Notes under the pieces: generated by a model
What the model was told of the DNA's origin: nothing
The model's input: the letters and a program-made list of their open reading frames with translations, nothing else
The model's database searches: none
Position numbers and translations under genes: made by a program
Source of the DNA: an uncultured Eubacterium sp.
GTDB taxonomy: Bacteria > Bacillota > Clostridia > Lachnospirales > Lachnospiraceae
DNA length: 38,407 bases
Direction: 5' to 3'
Assembly: GCF_937958975.1 (NCBI RefSeq)
Contig: NZ_CALGRE010000049.1
Span: 1-38,407 of the forward strand
Part shown: one piece after another, positions 22,497 to 32,120 of the stretch
How the letters are laid out: each line of letters opens with the position of its first letter
Numbering within the stretch: the first letter of the stretch is position 1

Positions 22497-25142
22497 ATGA
22501 CAGTAAAATGGAAAAAACTGATTGCAATAGTGCTTGTAGCAAGCATGTTCATGTCCACGCAGGGAATATGGATTCAGGCAGAAGAGTTAGCAACTGAGGA
22601 ACAAAATACGGAATTTACAGGCTCGTCGGGTAAATCAGAATCACAATATTGGGAATTTGACCCACAGACAGAGACGATTTATTTTTATGGAAGTGAAGTA
22701 GAGACATATACATGCCAGAGCGTTGAAGAAAAGGTTAGGCATGTGGTTTTTACGGATAGTATTGACACTGTGTATATCAGTTCCAGTCTGGTAAATTTCC
22801 CGAATCTGGAGGATGTATACATATCGAAAAGTATGCGTTCTTTTAATTCGTTGGTATTTGCAAAAAGTACAAAATTAAAAGAATATATTGTAGACCCTGA
22901 AAATCCATATTATTGCAGTATTGATGGGAACTTTTATTATAATTATAACGGACAGAGGGATTTAATAAGATACGCAATCGGAAAAAGTGAGGAAACTTTT
23001 GAAGTTGCAGAGGGAACGGAAATCGTATCGGAAGATGCTTTTGTGGGAGAGACGGACATAAAGACATTAATATTGGCGGAAAATACTATAAAAATATATT
23101 TGCCGCTTAGAGCCGGAGGGGCAGTAAATCATATTGTCGTTCCAAATAACGAGTGCAAGTTTGTTTATAATGCAAACACAAAGGTAAATCCGGATTTGAC
23201 AATTTACGGTTATCCGGGCTGTGTAATTCAAAAACAGTGCATGGCATATAATATAAATTTTAAAGAAATACCGTTGGATAAAGTTGAGTCAATATCTGTT
23301 GCAGTAGAACCGACACAAATGTCAGTTATGAAAGGGCAGCCATATGTTACGGAAGGCATGAAATTAAATGTGAAGTATAGTGACGGAACGACCAGATTCG
23401 TTGGCTGTGGGTATCAGGTGACGGGAAATGATACATCTCAAGTGGGAACAATGCATCTAAATATTATATATGGTAATGCGCAGACGGGCATTGATGTCGA
23501 AGTCACTGAAATTCCCGAAGACATACATTTAACCACAGATTTATCAAAAGAAGTTAAGACTGTATGGGATAAAGAAAACAGGCAATACAATGCCATATAT
23601 TATTTTGACCCTCAGGAGAGTGGTATTTATAGTATCTTTACAGAAGGACTTGAAAACACCCATATGGTAGTGAGCGATAATAATGGAGTGTCAAAATCCA
23701 ATGACAATGCGGGAGCTTATAATAATGCACAGGTAGATATGTATATGAAAAAAGGAGAGGTTTATACAATCTGCGTGTCGTCAGAAAAATCCGTTTCGTT
23801 TTATTTAAAGGCAAAATTTGTTAGTGAAAAAGAGGAAGACGGAATTACGGTAACAGGCAAAGCCTCTAAAACATATTTGGACAGAGGAGAAAAATTAAAT
23901 ATAAAATACACAGCCAAAGGAATGACAGACGGACAGGAATTGTATTATGGGACAGAGCCGGGAACATTGGAAAAAAATGTAGATGGTGTATGGGAAAACG
24001 TACCGGTTCGTTCCGATTGCCAGATGGGAGAGATAAAAAATTATGGTGTGAATGCCAATGGAAATTTATCTGTGCCATTAGAGGAATATTATGGATATTT
24101 GGAGACTGCGGAGTATCGATATACACATCAGGTGGGAAGCAAATATGTAGGAGTCAAGTTCAATATCTTCAATATCAACGATATTGATTCGGAGATGGTG
24201 TTAATAAAAAATAGAACAAAGATAGTTCATATTGATACAAAGGAGTATGAGAAGACATATTACATAAAGGCAGATATTACAAGTAAGTACACTTTTTATA
24301 CAAAGGGGGCTTATGATACATATGGAACATTGAGAGAATTAAATGGGTGGTATAGGACAAGTAATGATAACAGTGGAGAGGATGAAAACTTTAAAATTAC
24401 CGCGACATTGAAGGAAGGTTTGACATATGCATTGACAATTAAAACTTATACTTCTTCAGAAAAAGACATTGAATTAGTGACCGAAGGAGTCTGTGTACAT
24501 AAATATGTGGATGAAGTTGTAGAGCCGACATGTTATGAAAGAGGATATACAAGGCATATTTGTTCCTTGTGTAGTGAATCATATATTGATAAATATGTAG
24601 AGGCACAAGGACATGAATATGAAGAATCGAAAAAGAATGCCACATGTACAGAATCTGGTTATATCTTAAAGGTGTGCAGACATTGTGGCAGTGAAATAAA
24701 AGAGATAATAAATGCGACAGGACATAATTATGAAAAAATTATAATTGCCCCTACAGTCAATCAGGGGGGATATACCTTACAGCGATGCAAAAAGTGCAAG
24801 GCATGTTTTATTGTTCAACAGACAAAGCCGCTTCAGCCGGAACAGATTACAAAGAATAATGTTACAACAAAAATAAAAAAACTACAGGCGAAGAAGAAAT
24901 CGCTTAAGATTACATGGAAGAAAACGAAAAAGATAAGCGGATATGAAATTCAAATATCAGGAAAGCGGAACTTCAAAAGGGTAATGAAAAAGACTGCCGG
25001 GATGACGAAAGGGAAAATAACATTTAAGAAACTAAAGGCAGGGAAAAAATATTATGTTCGAGTGAGAACTTACAAAATAATAGAGGGTAAGAAATTGTAT
25101 TCCGGTTGGAGTAAAATAAAAAGCAAAACAGTGAAACAGTAG
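22497..25142 (+). CDS. Secreted surface protein with LRR, Ig-like, Cys-rich repeats and FN3-like tail
   Basis: The 881-aa product counts from ATG 22497 (RBS GGGAGG); an in-frame upstream ATG at 22419 has none. After a signal peptide (1-33, ...WIQAEE) there is a BspA-like LRR region (about 50-265), a Big_3-type Ig domain (about 270-345, KGQPYVTEGMKLNVKYSDGT), two beta-rich stretches, then three repeats with H.Y...PTC...GY...C..C spacing (668-778) and a very basic FN3-like C-terminus (790-880, KKYYVRVRTY...YSGWSKIKSK). No LPXTG or transmembrane anchor is present, so wall attachment is probably by the tail. It resembles the next protein in architecture and is likely a tandem paralogue. A role in adhesion or glycan binding is inferred. 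Confidence 0.75.
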   Translation: MTVKWKKLIAIVLVASMFMSTQGIWIQAEELATEEQNTEFTGSSGKSESQYWEFDPQTETIYFYGSEVETYTCQSVEEKVRHVVFTDSIDTVYISSSLVNFPNLEDVYISKSMRSFNSLVFAKSTKLKEYIVDPENPYYCSIDGNFYYNYNGQRDLIRYAIGKSEETFEVAEGTEIVSEDAFVGETDIKTLILAENTIKIYLPLRAGGAVNHIVVPNNECKFVYNANTKVNPDLTIYGYPGCVIQKQCMAYNINFKEIPLDKVESISVAVEPTQMSVMKGQPYVTEGMKLNVKYSDGTTRFVGCGYQVTGNDTSQVGTMHLNIIYGNAQTGIDVEVTEIPEDIHLTTDLSKEVKTVWDKENRQYNAIYYFDPQESGIYSIFTEGLENTHMVVSDNNGVSKSNDNAGAYNNAQVDMYMKKGEVYTICVSSEKSVSFYLKAKFVSEKEEDGITVTGKASKTYLDRGEKLNIKYTAKGMTDGQELYYGTEPGTLEKNVDGVWENVPVRSDCQMGEIKNYGVNANGNLSVPLEEYYGYLETAEYRYTHQVGSKYVGVKFNIFNINDIDSEMVLIKNRTKIVHIDTKEYEKTYYIKADITSKYTFYTKGAYDTYGTLRELNGWYRTSNDNSGEDENFKITATLKEGLTYALTIKTYTSSEKDIELVTEGVCVHKYVDEVVEPTCYERGYTRHICSLCSESYIDKYVEAQGHEYEESKKNATCTESGYILKVCRHCGSEIKEIINATGHNYEKIIIAPTVNQGGYTLQRCKKCKACFIVQQTKPLQPEQITKNNVTTKIKKLQAKKKSLKITWKKTKKISGYEIQISGKRNFKRVMKKTAGMTKGKITFKKLKAGKKYYVRVRTYKIIEGKKLYSGWSKIKSKTVKQ
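24498..24830 (+). repeat. Three Cys-rich repeats in the first surface protein
   Basis: Repeats of about 37 residues follow the plan H-x-Y, PTC, GY, C-x2-C. The first two have all Cys; the third (GHNYEKIIIAPTVNQGGYTL) lacks the PTC cysteine. The spacing suggests metal or disulfide stabilisation. Confidence 0.7.
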
Positions 25143-25166
25143 AATGAATGTTAAGAGGAAATAGTT

Positions 25167-28100
25167 ATGAGAAATGAGAAAAAAAGAGCAGCGGCATGGC
25201 TTATGGTAATATTATTGGTTCTCACCATGATACAACCGGTAATTCCTGCAAAAGCCACAGAGACCATTGCCGCAGGAACCTGCGGAGAAAATGCCAGCTG
25301 GGTATTGTATTCAGATGGATTGTTAGAAATTAATGGTACGGGAAAGATGAATGATTATTCTTCCTTTGATTCTGTTTGGTTTGATTATAGATATGAAATA
25401 CAATCTGTAAAAATAGCGGAGGGAATCACATCTATCGGTAATTTTGCTTTTGCGGCCTGTGGTGTTCTCGAAAAAATAGATATTCCGGATAGTGTTACAC
25501 GGATTGGACAGAGCGCATTTAATAATTGTGACAATTTAGAAGAACTCGTTTTAAGCGATAATGTAACGGATATTGGTGAATATGCTTTTTGTAGAGCAGG
25601 AATTAAAAACTTCGTATTTCCTAAAAAAATATCATCGATTCCGGAGGCTGTATTTATTGAGAGTGGTTTAGAACATGTGACGATTTATCAGGATATCGAG
25701 GAAATAGGAGAAAGAGCTTTTGATAGTTGCAGTGGATTGAAAGAAGTAGATTTTCATGGGACAGTAAAGACAATAGGAATGGAAGCGTTTTCTTATAATT
25801 ATTCTCTGGTATCGTTCGGACATTTAAAATCAGTAAACAAAATTGGAACCAGGGCATTTTACAAATGCAAAAAACTTCCGGGAATGGATATGTTTCCGGG
25901 GGTGGAATATATTGGAGCGGTTGCCTTTTCAAGCAGTATGGATGAACTCGAGCAGGTTGAAATTCCAGACACAGTTAAGTTTTTGGGAAGCGCTTCATTT
26001 AGCTATAATTATTTTATGAAAGTGATAGTTCCTGATACAATAGAAACAATTGAAGCGGATGTGGGAGAAAATATCGTCTGGAAATTATCTAACAATGCGA
26101 CAATTCAAAAAAAATCAATTGTAGAAGGAGATAGAGTTGTCTGTGAAAAAAATGATATTGTTTATATTGTGACAACGAAAAGTATCACCATCAAAAATGA
26201 GAGTGGTTCCGGTGTTTGTATTGATGGTGTATGGGTGGACGATGGAAAAACCTATGTATCGAATCCGGGAGAACAGGAGACAACTGAGAAATCCACAGAA
26301 GAAATAACGACCAAAGAGAGCCAGCCGGAAGAGACAACGGATGCGCATATCATTAATGGAAAAAATGACAGATGGATATTTGATACTAACACGGGTATTT
26401 TGACGATAAAAACTTCCGGTTTGACAAATGGAGATGTTATCGGAATCGTAAATAGAGTAAAACATATCGTTTTTGCAGAGGGTGTAAGCGAAATTTCTGT
26501 ATGGAGCGATGAACAGCCGGTTTTTCCAAATTTAGAAACTGTCACAATTTCGTCTACGATAAAAAGAATAAATGTACAATTTTTTAGTCATGAGCAGAAG
26601 ATAACGCAGTTTATCGCAAGTACAGAAAATGAGTATTACGAGGTGATAGATGGTAATCTTTATGATAAAAAGAAAAAAGAGCTGATAAAATATGCTGTGG
26701 GAAAGAGAGATAGTATAGTACAGGTGGCTGATGGGACGAAAACTATAGGGGAATATGCATTTTTGAATGCAAGAAATGTAAAAGAGATAGCGTTCCCGGA
26801 AAGCGTAGAAAAGATAATACTTTCCTTTGAAAATCTTGTTTCGATAGAGAAAATTACTTTGCTGAATCCGAATTGTGCGATTGAAAAAAAGACAGAGGTA
26901 AGAGATTTAAGTATAAGCTCCTATGCAGATTCACAGGTTGAAAAAAGATGTAAAAGTTTAAGAATAAACTTTATACCATTAGAAATAACAAAGGCATTAA
27001 AAAAACTTACAATAACAAAAAATCCGGACCAGACAGAATTTGTATTGGGAAGACAGCCACGATATAAGGGAATGACGTTGAAAGCCGAGTATGAAGATGG
27101 AACTGTTGCAAATACAGATGCAGGATATGAAGTGTCGGAGGCAGATGTAAACAGGTTAGGAACGCAGACGGTTCAGATAAAGTTTGGAAATAAAACAGTG
27201 CCATTAGAAATCAGCTATGTAGAGATGGCGGAGGATGATATTGCAATTGTTAATTCCAGAAAGAGGTTTTATTTAAATAGTGTAGTGCCGTATAGGGAAT
27301 TGTATTTTACACCGGTAAACAGTGGAACATATGAGATTTATACGTTGGGAGTTAATGAGGTGTACGATACCTATGGTACAGTTATGGATATGAATAATCA
27401 TATTTTGACAGAGAATAATGATAACGGTTCAAGTATAAATTTTAAAGTTGAAGTGCAGTTGAATGCAGGAGAAACATATATTATCAGAACAGATTTGGTG
27501 GATAAAAAGGAGGATGCCCGTGTAGCTGTCTGTATAGATTTGAAAGAGTTGAGCGGAACATGTAATCATCAGTTTAGTCGGAAAATCAAGACAATAAAAC
27601 CTACATGTACGAGCGTAGGATATACAATATATCAGTGTGATTACTGTAATGAGCAGGTAAATTCATATTATACTGAAAAAGAGCCGCATCAGTATCGAAT
27701 ATATAGAATTATTGAGCCTACATGTACGGAAGACGGATTTATTATACAGCGCTGTGAAAATTGTGGTTATAAGACGGGAGTAGCAGATAAAGAGCATCCG
27801 AAGTCTGGGCACAAATATATTGACACTGTTGTTGCTCCTGCAATGACAGAATATGGTTATACATTACATGAGTGTGTAAAATGTACACATAGTTACAAGT
27901 CAGATTGGGTGGAGCCGATTGGATTTGGAAAACAGGAGACTACGACTGTAGAGCTGACAACAAACAAAGAGCAGACGACAACAATTCAGCAGACTACCGC
28001 ATCAAAGGCTGTGACGTTGAAAAAACCAAAAGTAAAGGCAAAACGATTGAAATCCAAAATCCGCTTGACTTTGACAAGCAGTCATAAAAATGTAAAGTAT

Positions 28101-28268
28101 CAGATATATGTTAAGAAAAACGGAAAATACAGGTTGCTAAAGACCACATCCAAAAAGACATATAAGTTTACACATAAAAAGAAATGTTATATCAGGGTAA
28201 GGTGCATAAAGCGCAGTGGCGACACGGTTTTGTATAGTAAATTTAAAAAGATAAAAATAAAGGCTTGA
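25167..28268 (+). CDS. BspA-like LRR surface protein with Cys-rich repeats and basic FN3-like tail
   Basis: The 1033-aa product has RBS AAGAGGAAA, 24 bp after the preceding gene. Signal peptide (1-31), then a canonical BspA/LRR_5 domain (about 55-305: IDIPDSVTRIGQSAFNNC, LVLSDNVTDIGEYAF and so on), a Thr/Glu-rich linker (about 370-395), a second LRR-like part, a Big_3-type Ig domain (about 610-690), three Cys-rich repeats (799-912), a second Thr-rich linker (about 930-955) and a basic FN3-like tail (955-1033). It shares its plan with the previous protein. BspA-like proteins bind host or dietary ligands; the ligand is not known here. No sortase motif. Confidence 0.8.
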   Translation: MRNEKKRAAAWLMVILLVLTMIQPVIPAKATETIAAGTCGENASWVLYSDGLLEINGTGKMNDYSSFDSVWFDYRYEIQSVKIAEGITSIGNFAFAACGVLEKIDIPDSVTRIGQSAFNNCDNLEELVLSDNVTDIGEYAFCRAGIKNFVFPKKISSIPEAVFIESGLEHVTIYQDIEEIGERAFDSCSGLKEVDFHGTVKTIGMEAFSYNYSLVSFGHLKSVNKIGTRAFYKCKKLPGMDMFPGVEYIGAVAFSSSMDELEQVEIPDTVKFLGSASFSYNYFMKVIVPDTIETIEADVGENIVWKLSNNATIQKKSIVEGDRVVCEKNDIVYIVTTKSITIKNESGSGVCIDGVWVDDGKTYVSNPGEQETTEKSTEEITTKESQPEETTDAHIINGKNDRWIFDTNTGILTIKTSGLTNGDVIGIVNRVKHIVFAEGVSEISVWSDEQPVFPNLETVTISSTIKRINVQFFSHEQKITQFIASTENEYYEVIDGNLYDKKKKELIKYAVGKRDSIVQVADGTKTIGEYAFLNARNVKEIAFPESVEKIILSFENLVSIEKITLLNPNCAIEKKTEVRDLSISSYADSQVEKRCKSLRINFIPLEITKALKKLTITKNPDQTEFVLGRQPRYKGMTLKAEYEDGTVANTDAGYEVSEADVNRLGTQTVQIKFGNKTVPLEISYVEMAEDDIAIVNSRKRFYLNSVVPYRELYFTPVNSGTYEIYTLGVNEVYDTYGTVMDMNNHILTENNDNGSSINFKVEVQLNAGETYIIRTDLVDKKEDARVAVCIDLKELSGTCNHQFSRKIKTIKPTCTSVGYTIYQCDYCNEQVNSYYTEKEPHQYRIYRIIEPTCTEDGFIIQRCENCGYKTGVADKEHPKSGHKYIDTVVAPAMTEYGYTLHECVKCTHSYKSDWVEPIGFGKQETTTVELTTNKEQTTTIQQTTASKAVTLKKPKVKAKRLKSKIRLTLTSSHKNVKYQIYVKKNGKYRLLKTTSKKTYKFTHKKKCYIRVRCIKRSGDTVLYSKFKKIKIKA
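27561..27905 (+). repeat. Three Cys-rich repeats in the second surface protein
   Basis: Same plan as at 24498: two repeats with PTC and C-x2-C, and a third (GHKYIDTVVAPAMTEYGYTL) that has lost the PTC cysteine, as in the paralogue. The shared loss suggests duplication after degeneration or a capping role. Confidence 0.7.
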
Positions 28269-28285
28269 GATAAGGAACCTGAACA

Positions 28286-28801
28286 ATGAAACATGATAAT
28301 TATCAATGGGATAGTATAGAGGCTGTGATTCAAAAACACAGCCCTATGCTATATAGAATTGCATATTCGTATACAGGCAGTAAAGAAGATTCTGAGGATG
28401 TATTACAGGAAGTGTTTATTAAATATGCCAAACAGAAAGTTTTCAAGGATGAAGAACATTCTAAGGCATGGCTGATAAGAGTAACAATAAATCATAGTAT
28501 TAACACCGTAAAAGCATTCCATAAAAAGAAGGCTGTCTCTTTAGAGTACAACGAAAACAGAAATATGCTGGAGAATATGGACAGTTATAGCAGGGAACAA
28601 TCTGATGATATGAAAATGCTTATTATGGAACTGCCACTAAAATATAGGTCAGCTATATATCTATATTATTATGAGGGATATAAAGTAGAGGAAATTGCAG
28701 AGATATTGGGCAAAAAAACAGCCAGTATTTATACACTTCTAAACCGTGGGAGAGATTTATTGAAAAAAGCAATTGAGGAGGGAGGTAACAGCGATGAATA
28801 A
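28286..28801 (+). CDS. ECF-type RNA polymerase sigma factor
   Basis: The 171-aa product has sigma region 2 (YRIAYSYTGSKEDSEDVLQEVFIKYAKQ, about 25-55) and region 4 (LPLKYRSAIYLYYYEGYKVEEIAEIL, then KKTASIYTLLNRGRDLLKKAI, about 115-165) with no sigma-1.1 or region 3, the layout of group IV (SigW/SigM-like) factors. RBS AAGGAA. It starts 17 bp after the BspA-like gene and overlaps the next gene by 8 bp, so sigma factor, anti-sigma and surface proteins are one unit. It probably directs transcription of this operon in response to an envelope signal. Confidence 0.9.
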   Translation: MKHDNYQWDSIEAVIQKHSPMLYRIAYSYTGSKEDSEDVLQEVFIKYAKQKVFKDEEHSKAWLIRVTINHSINTVKAFHKKKAVSLEYNENRNMLENMDSYSREQSDDMKMLIMELPLKYRSAIYLYYYEGYKVEEIAEILGKKTASIYTLLNRGRDLLKKAIEEGGNSDE

Positions 28802-29798
28802 TTTCGATGAAATGATACGGAAAAAATTAAATACTGATTATGAAAATGTTACTCTCGACTTAGCTGATATAGACAGAATTACTGACGTAGTGAAGAATGG
28901 GCGACGGGAAAAAAAGGTGAATGACCGGAGGGATAAGAACTGGAAAAAATTAGTTGCCATTGCAGCAGTATTTCTTGTTATAATAATAGTTGCAAATAAT
29001 AATACAATCAAAGCATTTGTGGTTGGCATGTATGAAAAATATTTTGGACAATTAGATACAGAATATGAGAATAATACAGATGCATATGCCCGGGATTTAA
29101 ACCTGGAATATAGTATAGACGGTAAAAAAGTAATTATTAAGCAGTATGTAGTTACAGACAGAGGAATTGATTTCAAGGTTGCTGTGGACGAGGACAGTGG
29201 CATAGATATTTGCGGAGCGACAGTTTATAAGAGTACAATGCAGGCATACAATGAAATGGTTGTGAAAGTGAATGGATATTATATTCTTTCAACTGTTTTT
29301 GAAGACACTGATTGGCTTAAGCGGCTTTCAGGCGATAATAAAATAAAGGCAAGAATTGAGTTGATGTATATGGTTGGAGGAGAGGATAGTGACGTTTATT
29401 GCTTAGAAAAACAGGCAGAAATTGATTTATCAAAAATATATCATTGTAAGAGAATAACGAATAAAAATGTAAATATATTGAAAGACAAAAACTTTGAAGT
29501 GACAAATATTTTTATGTCTACATGGTATATGAAAGTATCATACAAAAGGAAAGATGCATTGAAAGATAATTCTATCCTGACAATTCGACAGAATGGAACT
29601 GAATTATTAAATTTAGGGGGACAGAGTGACAATCAGCAGGTCTACTATTATTATCAGCTGCCAAAGACATGGAATGAACCTATAGAAATTTCATTGGGGC
29701 AGATTGATTATGAAAGGGGAGACATTGTATCAAGGAGTGAAGTTTATAAAGTAGACTTAAAAACTTTTATAAAGGAGGATAGTGCAAATGAAAATTAA
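28794..29798 (+). CDS. Membrane anti-sigma factor
   Basis: The 334-aa product counts from ATG 28794 with a very strong RBS (GAGGAGGGAGG, 28775-28785). A cytoplasmic N-terminus of about 50 residues (helical, charged; the likely sigma-binding part), one membrane helix (about 51-68) and an extracellular beta-rich domain of about 260 residues resemble the DUF4179-type anti-sigma factors that follow ECF sigma genes in Clostridia. It would hold the upstream sigma factor inactive until an envelope cue arrives. It overlaps the sigma gene by 8 bp and the next gene by 11 bp. Confidence 0.75.
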   Translation: MNNFDEMIRKKLNTDYENVTLDLADIDRITDVVKNGRREKKVNDRRDKNWKKLVAIAAVFLVIIIVANNNTIKAFVVGMYEKYFGQLDTEYENNTDAYARDLNLEYSIDGKKVIIKQYVVTDRGIDFKVAVDEDSGIDICGATVYKSTMQAYNEMVVKVNGYYILSTVFEDTDWLKRLSGDNKIKARIELMYMVGGEDSDVYCLEKQAEIDLSKIYHCKRITNKNVNILKDKNFEVTNIFMSTWYMKVSYKRKDALKDNSILTIRQNGTELLNLGGQSDNQQVYYYYQLPKTWNEPIEISLGQIDYERGDIVSRSEVYKVDLKTFIKEDSANEN

Positions 29799-32055
29799 AA
29801 GAATTATATCGATTATAATTATTTTGGCTATGACCTCCACTGCGATAAATATTGTAAATGCAGATACAAGTTTTGATGTGACAGCCCCTGAGCTAAAGGT
29901 TTTCTTGATTCATGAAGCAAATATGATTGATGCAGATGGAATTATGAATATTGATTTTGATTTAATAGAAGAAGGTTCCGGGGTAAATCAGATTGATATA
30001 ACTTTTGTTCATAGAGAAACAAATCAGATTATAAGTCTGCGATATCAGGTGACAGCAGAAAATGATAATGAGTTGTTGTTTACGGGAAAACATCAAATCT
30101 CTTTTGATTTGGTTGGTGCAAAGTCTTATTTTATGAAAGGTCAGTATTCTGTCGAGCGTGTGACAATCAGTGATGTCACGGGAAATGTAGTATGTTATCA
30201 GTCGCCAGATAATAAGATACAAGAGTTTACTACTGTGATAGATGTGAGTAATTCCAACATAAAGGATAGAAATGGTCCTGTAGTAAAGAGTATAGAGTTT
30301 GTGAATCCACATAATTTACAATGCGATACATATAGCAGAGCAAAGGTGAATATTGAGGAGATAACCGGAGTTCATAAATTGCAGCTGAAATATAAAAACA
30401 GTAATAACCGGGAGCTTGTTCTCGAGGCAAAGGACATAGAAGATTACAGAACCGGTGTATACAATATAGATTTTTATATTCATACAAGAGACATTTTATC
30501 CAAAGGGGTTTATCATCTGGACAGAATTGAAACAGAGGATGTTTTTGGAAATAGAAATGTCCAGAGTGAAATTTTTGATAAGAACAAATTTTCAACGGAA
30601 ATATATATTTCTAAGCTGCCGACGGATGGTAAAGAAGGAATCAGTGTTGATAAGGTGAAGGTGGAGAAAAAGAGTATTATTACTCCGAATGTACTTACGT
30701 TAAAAATGCAGTTAAATCCGGGTAGTGAGGGAATTGATGGTGTCAATTTAAGTATCGTAAACGAAAACGGCAATAAAAAGGCTTTATATTGGGAGAGTAC
30801 AGAACCGATAAGGACAAAAGAAGTTGTTTTAAAGTTTCCTATAAATACTTATCTGGAAAATGGGAGCTACCATATAGAACAGATTACGGTTTATAATAAA
30901 AATTTTACAGAAACGTATCGGGATTTGTCATTAAATAACATATTGCAAGATAATTATTCTATAGAGATAAAGAGCAGATATGATATTGTTTATTATGGTT
31001 CGACTGCCAATATCAACGGTGTGATAAAAGCTTTGGAGAAAATGAATCCGGGAGAGGTTGCCATTGCGGAATATTCGATAAAAAGCATTGCGGATAAGAA
31101 GATTTTTGAGGCTTTAGCGGGTAAAGACATTACGTTAGTTTTTGAGGGACCTGATGTCCAGTGGGTTTTTAACGGTAAAGATATCATACCTGAAAAATGC
31201 AAATCCATTGATTTGTCAATCACTATGACGTCGACTACAGGTAAAAAGTTAGGCTATGCGGATAATGATGATATGTTGTCTATTGGATTTGCAAATAATG
31301 GAGAACTTCCGGGTAAGGCAAAAATCAGACTGAGCAATGAATATCTCAAAGCGAAATATGGTTACAAAAAAGATTTGGTTTTGAGTTATTATGACACTAC
31401 ACCGGAAATATTGAGTAAAAATATTGCTTGTTCTAATGACGGATATGCGGAAATTGAGATAACACACAATTCAACATATATATTGTCTGATAAAGCGCCA
31501 AGGTTAGCGGCGCCGGGAAATTTTATGGTGAAAGGAAACAATACCAGAGGGAATACCCTTTCATGGAATAAAGTTTTTGGCGCCACAGGTTATAAAGTTT
31601 ATCGGGCAGAGGGGAATGCATCGACATACAAATTGCTAAAAAGTATAAAGGGAAACAATTATATATCGATTACTTATAATGATACAGATATTGTACCCGG
31701 ACAAATATATTACTACAGGGTTTGTGCGGATGGGAAAAATGTCCAGGCAGTGTTTTCAGTTAGAAAATCTATTCGTACTGTTCCGGGGAAGGCTACATTA
31801 GAAGTTAAATCCAAAAGAAGGAATAAAGTAAAAATAAAATTACACACTTCGGATAATGTAAAAAACTTTGTAGTGTATATTTCGGGAAATGGAAAAAAAT
31901 ACAAAAAGTTAGCCAATGTATCCGGCAGGCAGATTTGTACAATTAATACAAAAAAATATAAAAAGAAATGCCATATTAAAGTCAGAGCATATGTAAAATA
32001 TGGGGGAAAGAAATACTATGGAAAATATTCAAAAGCAAAGAAAATAAAAAAATAG
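29788..32055 (+). CDS. Secreted FN3-domain protein with basic tail
   Basis: The 755-aa product counts from ATG 29788 (RBS AAGGAGGAT, 29772-29780); GTG 29782 is too close to the RBS. Signal peptide 1-25 (...NIVNA). Residues 30-390 contain about three similar beta-rich units (LKVFLIHEANMIDADGIMNI; VKSIEFVNPHNLQCDTYSR; VKVEKKSIITPNVLTLKMQL) that look like repeated Ig-like modules. An FN3 domain lies at about 572-665 (NTLSWNKVFGATGYKVYRAE...YYYRVCADG) and a lysine-rich FN3-like tail at 670-755. No anchor motif. Translationally coupled to the anti-sigma gene, so it is probably made when the ECF factor is active. Confidence 0.7.
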   Translation: MKIKRIISIIIILAMTSTAINIVNADTSFDVTAPELKVFLIHEANMIDADGIMNIDFDLIEEGSGVNQIDITFVHRETNQIISLRYQVTAENDNELLFTGKHQISFDLVGAKSYFMKGQYSVERVTISDVTGNVVCYQSPDNKIQEFTTVIDVSNSNIKDRNGPVVKSIEFVNPHNLQCDTYSRAKVNIEEITGVHKLQLKYKNSNNRELVLEAKDIEDYRTGVYNIDFYIHTRDILSKGVYHLDRIETEDVFGNRNVQSEIFDKNKFSTEIYISKLPTDGKEGISVDKVKVEKKSIITPNVLTLKMQLNPGSEGIDGVNLSIVNENGNKKALYWESTEPIRTKEVVLKFPINTYLENGSYHIEQITVYNKNFTETYRDLSLNNILQDNYSIEIKSRYDIVYYGSTANINGVIKALEKMNPGEVAIAEYSIKSIADKKIFEALAGKDITLVFEGPDVQWVFNGKDIIPEKCKSIDLSITMTSTTGKKLGYADNDDMLSIGFANNGELPGKAKIRLSNEYLKAKYGYKKDLVLSYYDTTPEILSKNIACSNDGYAEIEITHNSTYILSDKAPRLAAPGNFMVKGNNTRGNTLSWNKVFGATGYKVYRAEGNASTYKLLKSIKGNNYISITYNDTDIVPGQIYYYRVCADGKNVQAVFSVRKSIRTVPGKATLEVKSKRRNKVKIKLHTSDNVKNFVVYISGNGKKYKKLANVSGRQICTINTKKYKKKCHIKVRAYVKYGGKKYYGKYSKAKKIKK

Positions 32056-32120
32056 AAGTTGAAAAAGAGCATTATGTATAATACATTATAAATATTAAAA
32101 TAGAAGGAGGACGAATTATA

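Noticed and set aside
26115..26545. Minus-strand frames of 97 and 116 codons within the BspA-like gene
   Set aside because: They are antisense to the Thr-rich linker of a clear gene and show low-complexity Ser/Phe/Ile composition typical of shadow frames.
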